From Paenarthrobacter nicotinovorans (lineage in GTDB: Bacteria > Actinomycetota > Actinomycetes > Actinomycetales > Micrococcaceae), in assembly GCF_007670255.1 (NCBI RefSeq), contig NZ_SZVS01000002.1, forward strand, positions 310,001 through 374,000: a stretch of 64,000 nucleotides of DNA, in the 5' to 3' direction. Position 1 is the stretch's first letter. Each line of letters opens with the position of its first letter. Both the position numbers and the translations under genes were made by a program. Positions 17,709 to 25,015 of this stretch are shown in pieces. The notes below the pieces were generated by a model. It was given only the letters and a program-made list of their open reading frames with translations. It was not told the origin of the DNA and did no database searches.

Positions 17709-17714
17709 AGATAC

Positions 17715-18578
17715 ATGACGTCTAGCATCGCCGCCGAATCCATTCGGCCCACCCGCAATATTCCCGCCGATATCGCCCGTTCCTGGCTTCTCGTGAATGC
17801 CATGAAGACGGAGCTTTTTGACGAATCTGCGGCTTCGCGTGCTGACGCCATCATCCTGGACATCGAAGACGCCGTTGACCCGTCCCAGAAGGACGCTGCC
17901 CGCGAAAACGTCGTGAACTGGCTCGCCGGCGGCGGCCAAGCCTGGGTCCGTATCAACGACGCCACCAGCGATTTCTGGGCCGATGACCTCGCCGGCCTGC
18001 GCGGTACCCCGGGGCTCCTGGGCGTCATGCTCGCCAAGACCGAATCCGCTGACCAGGTCACTGAGTCGTACCACCGCATGGACGGCAAGACTCCCGTGGT
18101 TGCTTTGGTGGAATCAGCCCTCGGCATTGAGGAAGCGAACCACATCGCCCGCGCACAGGGTGCCTTCCGCCTGGCCTTCGGTTCCGGTGACTTCCGCCGC
18201 GACACCGGCATGGCCGCAACGCCTGAAGCCATGGCGTACCCGCGGGCCAAGCTGGTTGTCGCCAGCCGCGTAGGCAACCTCCCGGGACCCATCGATGGAC
18301 CCACCGTCGGCACCAACCACCCGATCCTGCGCGAGCAGACGGGCATCACCGTGACCATGGGCATGACCGGCAAGCTGTGCCTGGCCATCGACCAGACCAC
18401 GGTTATCAACGAGGTCATCAGCCCCACGCCTTCCGACGTCGCCTGGGCTACCGACTTCATGAACGACTTCGAAGCCAACGGCCGCGTCATCCGCGACGGC
18501 TCCGACCTGCCGCGACTGGGCCGTGCTGAGAAGATCATGAAGCTCGCCGTGGCCTTCGGGGTCCAGCCTTCCCTGTAA
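17715..18578 (+). CDS. HpcH/HpaI aldolase / citrate lyase beta-like protein (CitE family)
   Basis: 287 aa TIM-barrel C-C lyase of the CitE/CoA-ester lyase family. The metal-binding and catalytic strands are clear: ADAIILDIEDAVDPSQK (Glu/Asp), VALVESALGIEE (Glu) and LAFGSGDFRRDTG (Asp). Stand-alone CitE proteins, without CitDF partners as here, usually cleave CoA esters such as citramalyl- or malyl-CoA, but the substrate is not known. The start at 17715 begins MTSSIAAES; an upstream ATG at 17652 is unlikely. Confidence 0.87.
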   Translation: MTSSIAAESIRPTRNIPADIARSWLLVNAMKTELFDESAASRADAIILDIEDAVDPSQKDAARENVVNWLAGGGQAWVRINDATSDFWADDLAGLRGTPGLLGVMLAKTESADQVTESYHRMDGKTPVVALVESALGIEEANHIARAQGAFRLAFGSGDFRRDTGMAATPEAMAYPRAKLVVASRVGNLPGPIDGPTVGTNHPILREQTGITVTMGMTGKLCLAIDQTTVINEVISPTPSDVAWATDFMNDFEANGRVIRDGSDLPRLGRAEKIMKLAVAFGVQPSL

Positions 18579-18586
18579 GGGGCCCC

Positions 18587-19507
18587 GTGCTGGTCCACGG
18601 AGTCGCGTGGGACTCATCATCCCCGGCATTGCGGCTCCACACCCCGGATGGGGAATTCAGTGATGTTGCGTTGGCCCAGGGTTCATCCCTGGGCCTGCGT
18701 GTTATGCCCGGTTTGTGGTGCCTTGGCCACGTCAAGGTACATGGTCCGGGCGAGAGGACACATGTTCCCTGTCCTGGCGGTTCTCCTGCCGAACGTGGCA
18801 AACAGTGCGGAGCCTGCTTCGCACGGGACGACTCCCGGCTCATGCACGACTTCCACCGCGGCGGCTCCGTGCCACCTGGGCTCCGGTCCTATCTCATGCA
18901 GCCGCACTGGCTCTACGTGGCCACTTTCGCCAACGGTGCCAGCAAAGTTGGTACTGCTTCGGCCCGGCGCAAATGGAATCGCCTGGCGGAGCAGGGCGCA
19001 GTCCACGCTTCTTATGTTTCGCGCGCTGAAGACGGCCGTGTGGTCCGCGTGCTCGAGGACCTCGTAAGCCGGGACCTTGGCCTCGCCCAGCAGGTCCGTT
19101 CGGCAGCAAAGGCGGCATCGCTCGTGGAGCCGCGTGCCGGCGTCGAACTCCAGGCCATCAACCGGAAGCATGCCGCCGACGTGCGTGAATTGCTGTCGGG
19201 TCTGGCCATGACGGGGTTCACCGTTGTGGAGGAGGAGTGGGAGCGGCCTGAGTTGGCCCACCAGCTGTGCAGCGCCCGGCCGTCCGGCGCCATCCGCCAT
19301 CCGTACCCGACAGCGTTCGACGGCGGCGGGCACGGTTTGCGGGTCCACTCACTGTCGGGGGCCATCGCCTTGGCGGGCTTGCCCGACGCCGGGGGCAATG
19401 AAGTGGAAGGTACTTTCGTGGCCGACCTCAGCGCCCTGAAAGGGCGACGCATCGAATTCGGGCCCCACACCACGGAGATCCCGGCACTGCAGGATTCGTT
19501 GTTCTAG
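18587..19507 (+). CDS. DUF2797 family protein
   Basis: 306 aa of unknown function. An N-terminal beta-rich part carries a Cys cluster (HVPCPGGSPAERGKQCGACF), a likely zinc site. The centre HWLYVATFANGASKVGTA followed by a basic helix and RLAEQGA resembles the GIY-YIG fold in spacing, a comparison made by eye. It starts 8 bases after the citE-like stop, so the two may be co-transcribed. Start choice is uncertain: the first codon at 18587 is non-ATG and no strong ribosome site is visible. Confidence 0.75.
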   Translation: MLVHGVAWDSSSPALRLHTPDGEFSDVALAQGSSLGLRVMPGLWCLGHVKVHGPGERTHVPCPGGSPAERGKQCGACFARDDSRLMHDFHRGGSVPPGLRSYLMQPHWLYVATFANGASKVGTASARRKWNRLAEQGAVHASYVSRAEDGRVVRVLEDLVSRDLGLAQQVRSAAKAASLVEPRAGVELQAINRKHAADVRELLSGLAMTGFTVVEEEWERPELAHQLCSARPSGAIRHPYPTAFDGGGHGLRVHSLSGAIALAGLPDAGGNEVEGTFVADLSALKGRRIEFGPHTTEIPALQDSLF

Positions 19508-19515
19508 CGCCCCGG

Positions 19516-19521
19516 TAGACT
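19516..19521 (+). promoter_or_regulatory. Leaderless -10 element
   Basis: TAGACT ends six bases before the GTG at 19528; the same hexamer and spacing occur before asd. Confidence 0.45.
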
Positions 19522-19527
19522 TGGACG

Positions 19528-19752
19528 GTGCTTGAACAATTCTGGGCCACCGCCTCAACCGCCTATAAAGTGCTGGTCTTCAGCGCCATGGGGCTGATCG
19601 CCGTCGGACTCATCCTGTCCATCCTTGGGAACACCACCGGCAACCAGGCGCTGGCAGTGGCGTCCTTGCCCGTGATCGGCGTCGGACTGATCCTTCACGT
19701 CACAGGACTGGTGGTTCGGGGCCAGAAGATCCGCAAGAGCTACAAGAAATAG
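19528..19752 (+). CDS. Small two-span membrane protein
   Basis: A 74-residue protein with two hydrophobic segments (about residues 14-34 and 42-64) and a basic C-terminus (GQKIRKSYKK), so both ends are probably cytoplasmic. No family recognised with confidence. GTG start, no Shine-Dalgarno, with TAGACT placed for a leaderless transcript. It stands alone between the DUF2797 gene and the hydratase pair. Confidence 0.7.
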   Translation: MLEQFWATASTAYKVLVFSAMGLIAVGLILSILGNTTGNQALAVASLPVIGVGLILHVTGLVVRGQKIRKSYKK

Positions 19753-19793
19753 GCAGCCGGGAGTTCCGCTCTTCCTGCAAGGCCGGTGCCCGA

Positions 19794-19799
19794 TAGGGT
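19794..19799 (+). promoter_or_regulatory. Leaderless -10 element of the hydratase pair
   Basis: TAGGGT ends six bases before the ATG at 19806; no ribosome site is present. Confidence 0.45.
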
Positions 19800-19805
19800 T
19801 GGTGC

Positions 19806-20255
19806 ATGAGTATCAATCCGGACCTGCAGGGCCGAAGCTACCCTGCCGCAGAGGTATACGACGTCGGCCGTGAAAAAATCCGCGAGTTCGCCAAGGCCGT
19901 GAAGGCCAGCAACCCGGCGCACTTCGATGTTGAGGCAGCCAAAGCCCTCGGCCACAGCGACCTCGTAGCACCCCCGACGTTCGCCATCATCATTGCCCAG
20001 CGCGCTGATGCCCAACTGGTTGAAGACCCTGAGTCGGGCATCGACTTTTCCCGCGTGGTCCACGCCGATCAGCGGTTCACCCACCACCGCGCCATCGTTG
20101 CCGGGGACCGCCTGGTGGCCGAACTCCACGTCGACGGCGTCCGGGCCATGGGCGGGGGAGCCATGATCACCACGCGCTCCGAGATTTCCACGGAGGCAGG
20201 CGAAAAAGTCGCCACCACAACCTCGTCCATCCTGGTCCGCGGAGAGGGACAGTAA
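19806..20255 (+). CDS. MaoC-like hydratase, non-catalytic (HadA-like) subunit
   Basis: 149 aa FAS1-type/MaoC N-terminal hot-dog domain, similar to mycobacterial HadA: YDVGREKIREFAKAVKASNP, then APPTFAIIIAQRAD, then HADQRFTHHRAIVAGD. It lacks the catalytic D-x-N-P-x-H found in its partner. The next gene starts two bases after the stop, so the products should form a heterodimer. The role is probably (3R)-hydroxyacyl-ACP or -CoA dehydration, with the physiological chain length unknown. In several actinobacteria this pair sits directly before murB, as it nearly does here (one MFS gene intervenes). Confidence 0.85.
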   Translation: MSINPDLQGRSYPAAEVYDVGREKIREFAKAVKASNPAHFDVEAAKALGHSDLVAPPTFAIIIAQRADAQLVEDPESGIDFSRVVHADQRFTHHRAIVAGDRLVAELHVDGVRAMGGGAMITTRSEISTEAGEKVATTTSSILVRGEGQ

Positions 20256-20257
20256 CC

Positions 20258-20695
20258 ATGAGCCACTCATTCGAAGAACTGAGCGTGGGCCAGGAAATTG
20301 GCACGCGCAGCATTGACGTCACCCGCCAGGACCTTGTGAAGTACGCAGGAGCTTCCGGCGACTTCAACCCCATCCACTGGAACGAGTCCTTCGCAACGTC
20401 CGTGGAACTCCCGGGCGTCATCGCCCACGGCATGTTCACCATGGGTGCGGCCGTGCAGCTGGTGAGCGACTGGGCAGGCGACCCAGCCGCCGTCGTCGAC
20501 TACCAGACCCGCTTCACCAAGCCCGTAGTAGTCACCGACACCACCGGCACCGATGAAGCAGGCGCTGTTATCGATGTCACCGGCGTGGTGGGAGCGCTCG
20601 ACGCCGATGCCCGCACCGCCCGGATCGACCTCACCGTGGTGGCTGCCGGACAGAAAGTACTCATGAAGTCGCAGGCGGTTGTGAAGGTCTCTTGA
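20258..20695 (+). CDS. MaoC-like hydratase, catalytic (HadB-like) subunit
   Basis: 145 aa hot-dog fold with the hydratase motif ASGDFNPIHWNESFA (catalytic Asp and His near residues 36-41) followed by IAHGMFTMG. It dehydrates or hydrates (3R)-hydroxyacyl thioesters together with the HadA-like partner. GGACAGTAACC precedes the ATG only two bases after the upstream stop. The stop overlaps the TTG start of the MFS gene. Confidence 0.88.
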   Translation: MSHSFEELSVGQEIGTRSIDVTRQDLVKYAGASGDFNPIHWNESFATSVELPGVIAHGMFTMGAAVQLVSDWAGDPAAVVDYQTRFTKPVVVTDTTGTDEAGAVIDVTGVVGALDADARTARIDLTVVAAGQKVLMKSQAVVKVS

Positions 20696-22038
20696 GCCAA
20701 GCAAACGACGCACAGCGGCGTGCCACTGCGACGGAAATGTTGCGGTGGCGCGTCGCTGTTCTTGCTTCCTACGCCGCCAGCGGGGTCGCCTTTGCCACCT
20801 GGGTGTCCCGGCTGCCGGCGATCCGTGATGGCCTGGACCTGACCCCGGGTGGCATCGGCCTGTTGCTGATGTGCATGACTGTTGCGTCCTTTATCTCGAT
20901 TTCGGCTTCGGGGCTCATCGTGCTGCGGCTTGGCCCCAAACTGACCACGAGGATCGGCAGTTGCATGGTCGGCACGGGCCTGGTCATCGTGGGCATCGGC
21001 ACCTCGATCGCTGCCAGCCCGCTCATTGTTGCCGCAGGCCTGGTTGTCCTGGGGCTGGGTACTGCGAGCTGGAACACGGCGTCCAACGTGGAAGGTGCGG
21101 CACTCGAACGCGGGCTGGAACGGCACATCATGCCGCACTTGCACGGGGCCTTCAGCCTTGGAACCGTAGCCGCAGCAGGTTTCGGAGCATGGGCAGCCGC
21201 AGTGGACATGCCTGTCTTCTGGCACTTCCTGGTGGTGGGCGTAGTGGTTGCGTCCTCGGTTGTCACAGCAAGTTTCTGGTTCCGTGCGGAAAAGTCTGCC
21301 CCCGCTGCCGCACCTTACAAGCCCCGTGAGACGGACACCTTCCAGGACCCGTCTACGGGACCTCTGCCCATTGTCAGCGTCCAGCCTTCCGTGGCCTCCG
21401 GCTCCGGGGCCGAGGCAGAGACCGCCCCACCGCTGGACAACAAGCGGCTTGTCGCCCTCGCCTGGCGCGACCGCCGTACCCTTCTGATCGGGGTCTTGGT
21501 CCTTGGGTTGGCCTTGGCAGAAGGCGCTGCGGGAGACTGGGTGGCTTTGGCGCTGGCCGATGGGCACGGGCAAAGCGACGCGGCGGGCGCTGTGGGTTAT
21601 GGCGTGTTTGTCACGTTCATGACTGTTGGCCGGTTCACCGGAACTGTCGTGCTCGACCGGTTCGGGCGCGTACGGGTGATGCGCTGGTGCTCCGCCACCG
21701 CCGTCGTGGGTCTTGCACTTTTCGTATTTTCCCCGGTTCCTTGGCTTGCCTTCGTGGCGTTGGCGGTGTGGGGCCTTGGTGCTTCGCTGGGCTTCCCGGT
21801 CGGCATGTCCGCCGCGGCGGATGATCCCGTCCATGCAGCCGCCCGCGTCTCCGTGGTGTCGACCATTGGATACGGCGCGTTCCTGTGCGGGCCGCCCCTC
21901 CTCGGACTGCTGGCCGAGCATTTCGGCATCCTCCACTCCCTGCTGGCGCCCCTGCTCCTGCTGGTGGTCAGCTTCTTCCTGGCGCCGCTGGCCGGCAAGC
22001 AGAAAGCAGCGTCCGTGGAGTCCAGCGAATCCCGTTAG
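20692..22038 (+). CDS. Major facilitator superfamily transporter
   Basis: 448 aa with about twelve spans and a Gly/Pro-rich central loop (about residues 200-245) that splits two six-span halves. TWVSRLPAIRDGLDLTPGGI near the N-terminus and the VLDRFGRVRVMRW loop are typical of YbjJ-like MFS proteins. The TTG start overlaps the HadB-like stop and is preceded by GAAGG; an in-frame ATG lies at 20737. The substrate is unknown. Translational coupling to a lipid hydratase pair is unexpected and may be simple gene packing. Confidence 0.85.
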   Translation: MSQANDAQRRATATEMLRWRVAVLASYAASGVAFATWVSRLPAIRDGLDLTPGGIGLLLMCMTVASFISISASGLIVLRLGPKLTTRIGSCMVGTGLVIVGIGTSIAASPLIVAAGLVVLGLGTASWNTASNVEGAALERGLERHIMPHLHGAFSLGTVAAAGFGAWAAAVDMPVFWHFLVVGVVVASSVVTASFWFRAEKSAPAAAPYKPRETDTFQDPSTGPLPIVSVQPSVASGSGAEAETAPPLDNKRLVALAWRDRRTLLIGVLVLGLALAEGAAGDWVALALADGHGQSDAAGAVGYGVFVTFMTVGRFTGTVVLDRFGRVRVMRWCSATAVVGLALFVFSPVPWLAFVALAVWGLGASLGFPVGMSAAADDPVHAAARVSVVSTIGYGAFLCGPPLLGLLAEHFGILHSLLAPLLLLVVSFFLAPLAGKQKAASVESSESR

Positions 22039-22041
22039 GCT
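22036..22041 (+). promoter_or_regulatory. Leaderless -10 element of murB
   Basis: TAGGCT overlaps the stop of the MFS gene and ends six bases before the GTG at 22048. Confidence 0.45.
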
Positions 22042-22047
22042 TGATTG

Positions 22048-23115
22048 GTGACCCAGATGCTTCTTTCAGAATTGACCACAGCTGCCGTCGGCGGCCCCGC
22101 AGGGAACTATGTCGAAGCCCGCACCGAAGCAGAAATCATCGAGGCCGTCCGCTCGGCAGATGCTGCGGGGGAGAAACTCCTGATCATCGGTGGAGGGTCC
22201 AACCTGCTGATCTCCGATGACGGCTACCCGGGTACCGTCCTGAAGATCGCTTCCGAGGGTTTCACCGTGAACTCCGAGGACAGCTGCGGAGGTGTCTCCG
22301 TGGTGGTCCAGGCGGGCCACAACTGGGATGCGTTGGTGGAGTACTCCGTGCTGCATGCGTGGTCGGGCCTGGAAGCTCTCTCCGGCATTCCGGGCGCCAC
22401 GGGCGCAACCCCGGTGCAAAACGTGGGAGCCTACGGAGCAGACGTTTCCCAAACCATTGCCGCAGTGCGGACCTGGGACAGGGAGCGCAACGCCGTCCAG
22501 ACCTTCACCAATTCGGAGTTGAAGTTCGGCTACCGGGATTCGATCCTGAAGCAAACCACTGTTGAAGGATCCCCGCGGTACGTGGTGCTGACAGTGGAAT
22601 TCCAGCTGCCGCTGGGCCGCATGAGTGCCCCGATCCGCTACGCCGAGTTGGCGCGGGCCCTGGGTGTCGAGGTTGGAAAGCGTGCCTACTCCAACGATGT
22701 CCGCCGTGAAGTTCTCCGGCTCCGGGCATCCAAGGGCATGGTCCTCGATGCCGCCGACCGCGACACGTTCTCCACGGGATCCTTCTTCACCAACCCCATC
22801 GTCCCCGCCGGGCGCGCCGAGGAACTCCCGGAGAATGCTCCGAAGTACCCTGCTGGATCGGACGGCTTGGTGAAACTCTCTGCTGCATGGTTGATCGACC
22901 AAGCCGGCTTCGGGAAGGGCTTCGGCCTGGAGGAGTCCAGCGTTTCGGGCGGCCGTGCTTCCCTGTCCACCAAGCACACCCTTGCCATTACCAACAGGGG
23001 CTCGGCGTCGGCTGCGGACATGGTGGCCATCGCGCGTGAGGTGAGGGCCGGCGTCGTCGAACGTTTTGGTATTGAGCTGCACCCGGAGCCTCTGCTGATC
23101 GGCGTCAGCCTGTAG
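22048..23115 (+). CDS. murB: UDP-N-acetylmuramate dehydrogenase
   Basis: FAD-dependent reduction of UDP-GlcNAc-enolpyruvate to UDP-MurNAc in cytoplasmic peptidoglycan precursor synthesis. 355 aa with the FAD-binding motif GGGSNLLISD, the ALSGIPGATGATPVQNVGAYG block, the catalytic Ser in FSTGSFFTNP and the C-terminal Glu region (GIELHPEPLLIG). Type I MurB length. Start: TTG at 22045, GTG at 22048 and ATG at 22057 are all in frame; GTG is favoured because TAGGCT lies six bases upstream and there is no Shine-Dalgarno. Confidence 0.93.
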   Translation: MTQMLLSELTTAAVGGPAGNYVEARTEAEIIEAVRSADAAGEKLLIIGGGSNLLISDDGYPGTVLKIASEGFTVNSEDSCGGVSVVVQAGHNWDALVEYSVLHAWSGLEALSGIPGATGATPVQNVGAYGADVSQTIAAVRTWDRERNAVQTFTNSELKFGYRDSILKQTTVEGSPRYVVLTVEFQLPLGRMSAPIRYAELARALGVEVGKRAYSNDVRREVLRLRASKGMVLDAADRDTFSTGSFFTNPIVPAGRAEELPENAPKYPAGSDGLVKLSAAWLIDQAGFGKGFGLEESSVSGGRASLSTKHTLAITNRGSASAADMVAIAREVRAGVVERFGIELHPEPLLIGVSL

Positions 23116-23131
23116 CCAACAGCGCCTGCGC

Positions 23132-23611
23132 TTAGCGGGTCCGGCGTTCGGCGATGGGGAGCACCTTGTTCAGCAGCAGGAAGGTGAGCCCGCAGCTGAC
23201 CGATCCCAACAAAAAGATCTGGCTGAAGGCGATGCTCTGCGGCGACGGCCCACTGGGCATGAACAAGCCTGCGGTGGCGAAGCCAACCAGCCCCAGGAGC
23301 AACACTATGGCCCCCAACAGGAAGCTGCGCACTTGCGCTGCGGCTGCAGGGTAGTACCAGGGCTCGGGGGCATCATCGTGGCGATCCGAGAGGGGCTGGC
23401 TGGCCGCTGCGGTTCCTATCAGCAACGCCGCGGCAGCAGTCGACACCAAGCTGATGGTCTGGATGGCTTGCATGGAGGGGGAGAGGCTGACGCCGGTTCC
23501 GACCGCAACTATCAGCCCGGCACCAAGCCCGACCAGCGTGCAGAACCAGCCGGCGGTAGCCAACCACCGGCTCAGCGGCCGCACGAGCGGAGCAAGATCA
23601 CCAAAAAGCAT
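23132..23611 (-). CDS. Four-span membrane protein of unknown function
   Basis: 159 aa with four hydrophobic segments (about residues 17-40, 52-70, 88-110, 122-145) joined by short loops, and a basic C-terminus (ERRTR). No motif I recognise. It converges on murB and is divergent from the AlkZ-like gene. Confidence 0.7.
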   Translation of the reverse strand: MLFGDLAPLVRPLSRWLATAGWFCTLVGLGAGLIVAVGTGVSLSPSMQAIQTISLVSTAAAALLIGTAAASQPLSDRHDDAPEPWYYPAAAAQVRSFLLGAIVLLLGLVGFATAGLFMPSGPSPQSIAFSQIFLLGSVSCGLTFLLLNKVLPIAERRTR

Positions 23612-23685
23612 GGAACCATCCTAGGAGCCGCTGCTGGGTGACGGCTGGGAGGCGCGGCAAGGTTCCCTGTGCTTGTTGCTGCTTT

Positions 23686-23691
23686 TAGGAT
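23686..23691 (+). promoter_or_regulatory. Leaderless -10 element of the AlkZ-like gene
   Basis: TAGGAT ends five bases before the ATG at 23697. The upstream TTT run makes a local AT-rich patch. Confidence 0.4.
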
Positions 23692-23696
23692 GAAGC

Positions 23697-24818
23697 ATGC
23701 CTGCACCCCTTACTCCGCGCGTCCTGGGCCGATTGCGGCTCGCCAGCCAAGGCTTGTTGGGTGGCGGTTTTTCCACTGTTCCCGAGGCCGTCCGCTGGAT
23801 GACGGCCATGCAGGCGCAGGATCTCGGCTCGGCATTATGGGCGGTAGGCCAGCGTGTGCCCGGGATCGCGGCCTCGGATGTGCGCGCCGCGCTCGACGCC
23901 GGGACGGTGGTCCGATCGTGGCCGATGCGGGGCACCTTGCATCTGCTGGCCCCTGAGGACCTCCGCTGGATTTTGGGTATCACCAGTGGACGGCTGATGA
24001 ACGCCGTGGCGGGGCGCCACCGCGAGCTCTCCATCACCCCCGACGACATCGCCCACTGCCGGGACATTGCTTTCAAGACCACCGAAGTCCTCAGGGCGGA
24101 GGGCGCGCCGGGTGCGACCCGGGAGCAGCTTTTCCAGGCTTTCGAGGAAGCCGGCCAGCCCACCAAGGCGCAGCGCGGCATCCATCTGCTTGGGAGCCTC
24201 TGTCAACGCGCGTGGCTCGTTCAAGGGCCGATGGCGGTTTCCAACGGGAAGGTCGGGGTGCAGCAACTCTTCGTACCGTTGGATGAATGGATCCCGGAGT
24301 CCCGCGACCTTGGCCGTGAGGAAGGCATCGCCGAGTTGCTCTTCCGGTACGTCAGGAGCCGGGGGCCGGCGACGGTGAAGGATTTCTCCTGGTGGAGCCA
24401 GATTCCCCTGACGGAGGCCCGCGCCGCCCTCGATGCGGTCCGGGACCGCCTGGTTGAGCTGCAGATTGGCGGTGCCGGCTATTGGCTTTCGCCCGAGTCA
24501 GCGGCAATACTCGACGACGGCGTTCCCGGCTCGCGCTCGTTGCTGGCTCTGCCCGGGTTCGACGAGTACCTGCTGGGCTACCAGGACCGCAGCTTGGTCC
24601 TGGATCCTGAATTCGCCGAGCTCGTGGTGCCTGGAAAGAACGGGGTATTCAAGCGGATCATCGTCTCCGGGGGCGAGGTTATCGGGACGTGGAGCAGGAC
24701 TGTGAGTGGCAAGAACGTCGGCGTCGAGCCTGAGCCGTTCGCGGGGACGTTGGGTCCGGCGGCGGAGCGTTCCTTCCAGGCCCAGGGCCGTGCGTATCTG
24801 AAGTTCATGGCCGGCTGA
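23697..24818 (+). CDS. Winged-helix DNA-binding protein of the AlkZ/YcaQ-like (HTH_42) family
   Basis: 373 aa protein of three winged-helix repeats. The N-terminal WMTAMQAQDLGSALWAVGQR segment holds the QxQ-type motif used by AlkZ DNA glycosylases, and VVRSWPMRGTLHLLAPEDL matches the family core. AlkZ proteins unhook interstrand crosslinks or excise alkylated bases; AlkZ-like subgroups differ in specificity, so repair activity is an inference. ATG start; the gene is divergent from a membrane protein and stands alone. Confidence 0.85.
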   Translation: MPAPLTPRVLGRLRLASQGLLGGGFSTVPEAVRWMTAMQAQDLGSALWAVGQRVPGIAASDVRAALDAGTVVRSWPMRGTLHLLAPEDLRWILGITSGRLMNAVAGRHRELSITPDDIAHCRDIAFKTTEVLRAEGAPGATREQLFQAFEEAGQPTKAQRGIHLLGSLCQRAWLVQGPMAVSNGKVGVQQLFVPLDEWIPESRDLGREEGIAELLFRYVRSRGPATVKDFSWWSQIPLTEARAALDAVRDRLVELQIGGAGYWLSPESAAILDDGVPGSRSLLALPGFDEYLLGYQDRSLVLDPEFAELVVPGKNGVFKRIIVSGGEVIGTWSRTVSGKNVGVEPEPFAGTLGPAAERSFQAQGRAYLKFMAG

Positions 24819-24975
24819 TCCGCCGCTGCGGGTCAAAGTCGTTGTCGGCCCGCTTTTACGTTGTAGCCCAACGACGTTGGTGCGGGTCCGCGACGTTATT
24901 AGGGGGGCTGCGCGCCAAGGGCCGTCTCCGCACCGGCGTGGTTTGATGCAGCACTTGTCCACATACGGCGGAAAA

Positions 24976-24993
24976 GGGATGTCCTGACATCCC
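24976..24993. promoter_or_regulatory. Perfect 18-bp palindrome before the AbiEi/DUF559 gene
   Basis: GGGATGTC-CT-GACATCCC has eight-base perfect arms and lies 22 bases before the ATG at 25016. Its position and size suit an autoregulatory operator, since AbiEi-type antitoxins bind inverted repeats in their own promoters; an RNA hairpin is the alternative. Confidence 0.55.
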
Positions 24994-25015
24994 TGGATCA
25001 ACTCACGATGAATGC

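Larger units (their letters stand above)
17336..17714. other. Divergent intergenic region between the sulfonate operon and the citE-like gene
   Basis: About 380 bases with no gene I can support. It holds four phased GAAAC/GTTTCG repeats (17468-17502) and the candidate leaderless -10 element of the downstream plus-strand gene (17703-17708). Minus-strand short frames across 17520-17640 exist but show no conserved leader-peptide pattern I can defend, and I found no riboswitch fold I would name. Confidence 0.5.
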
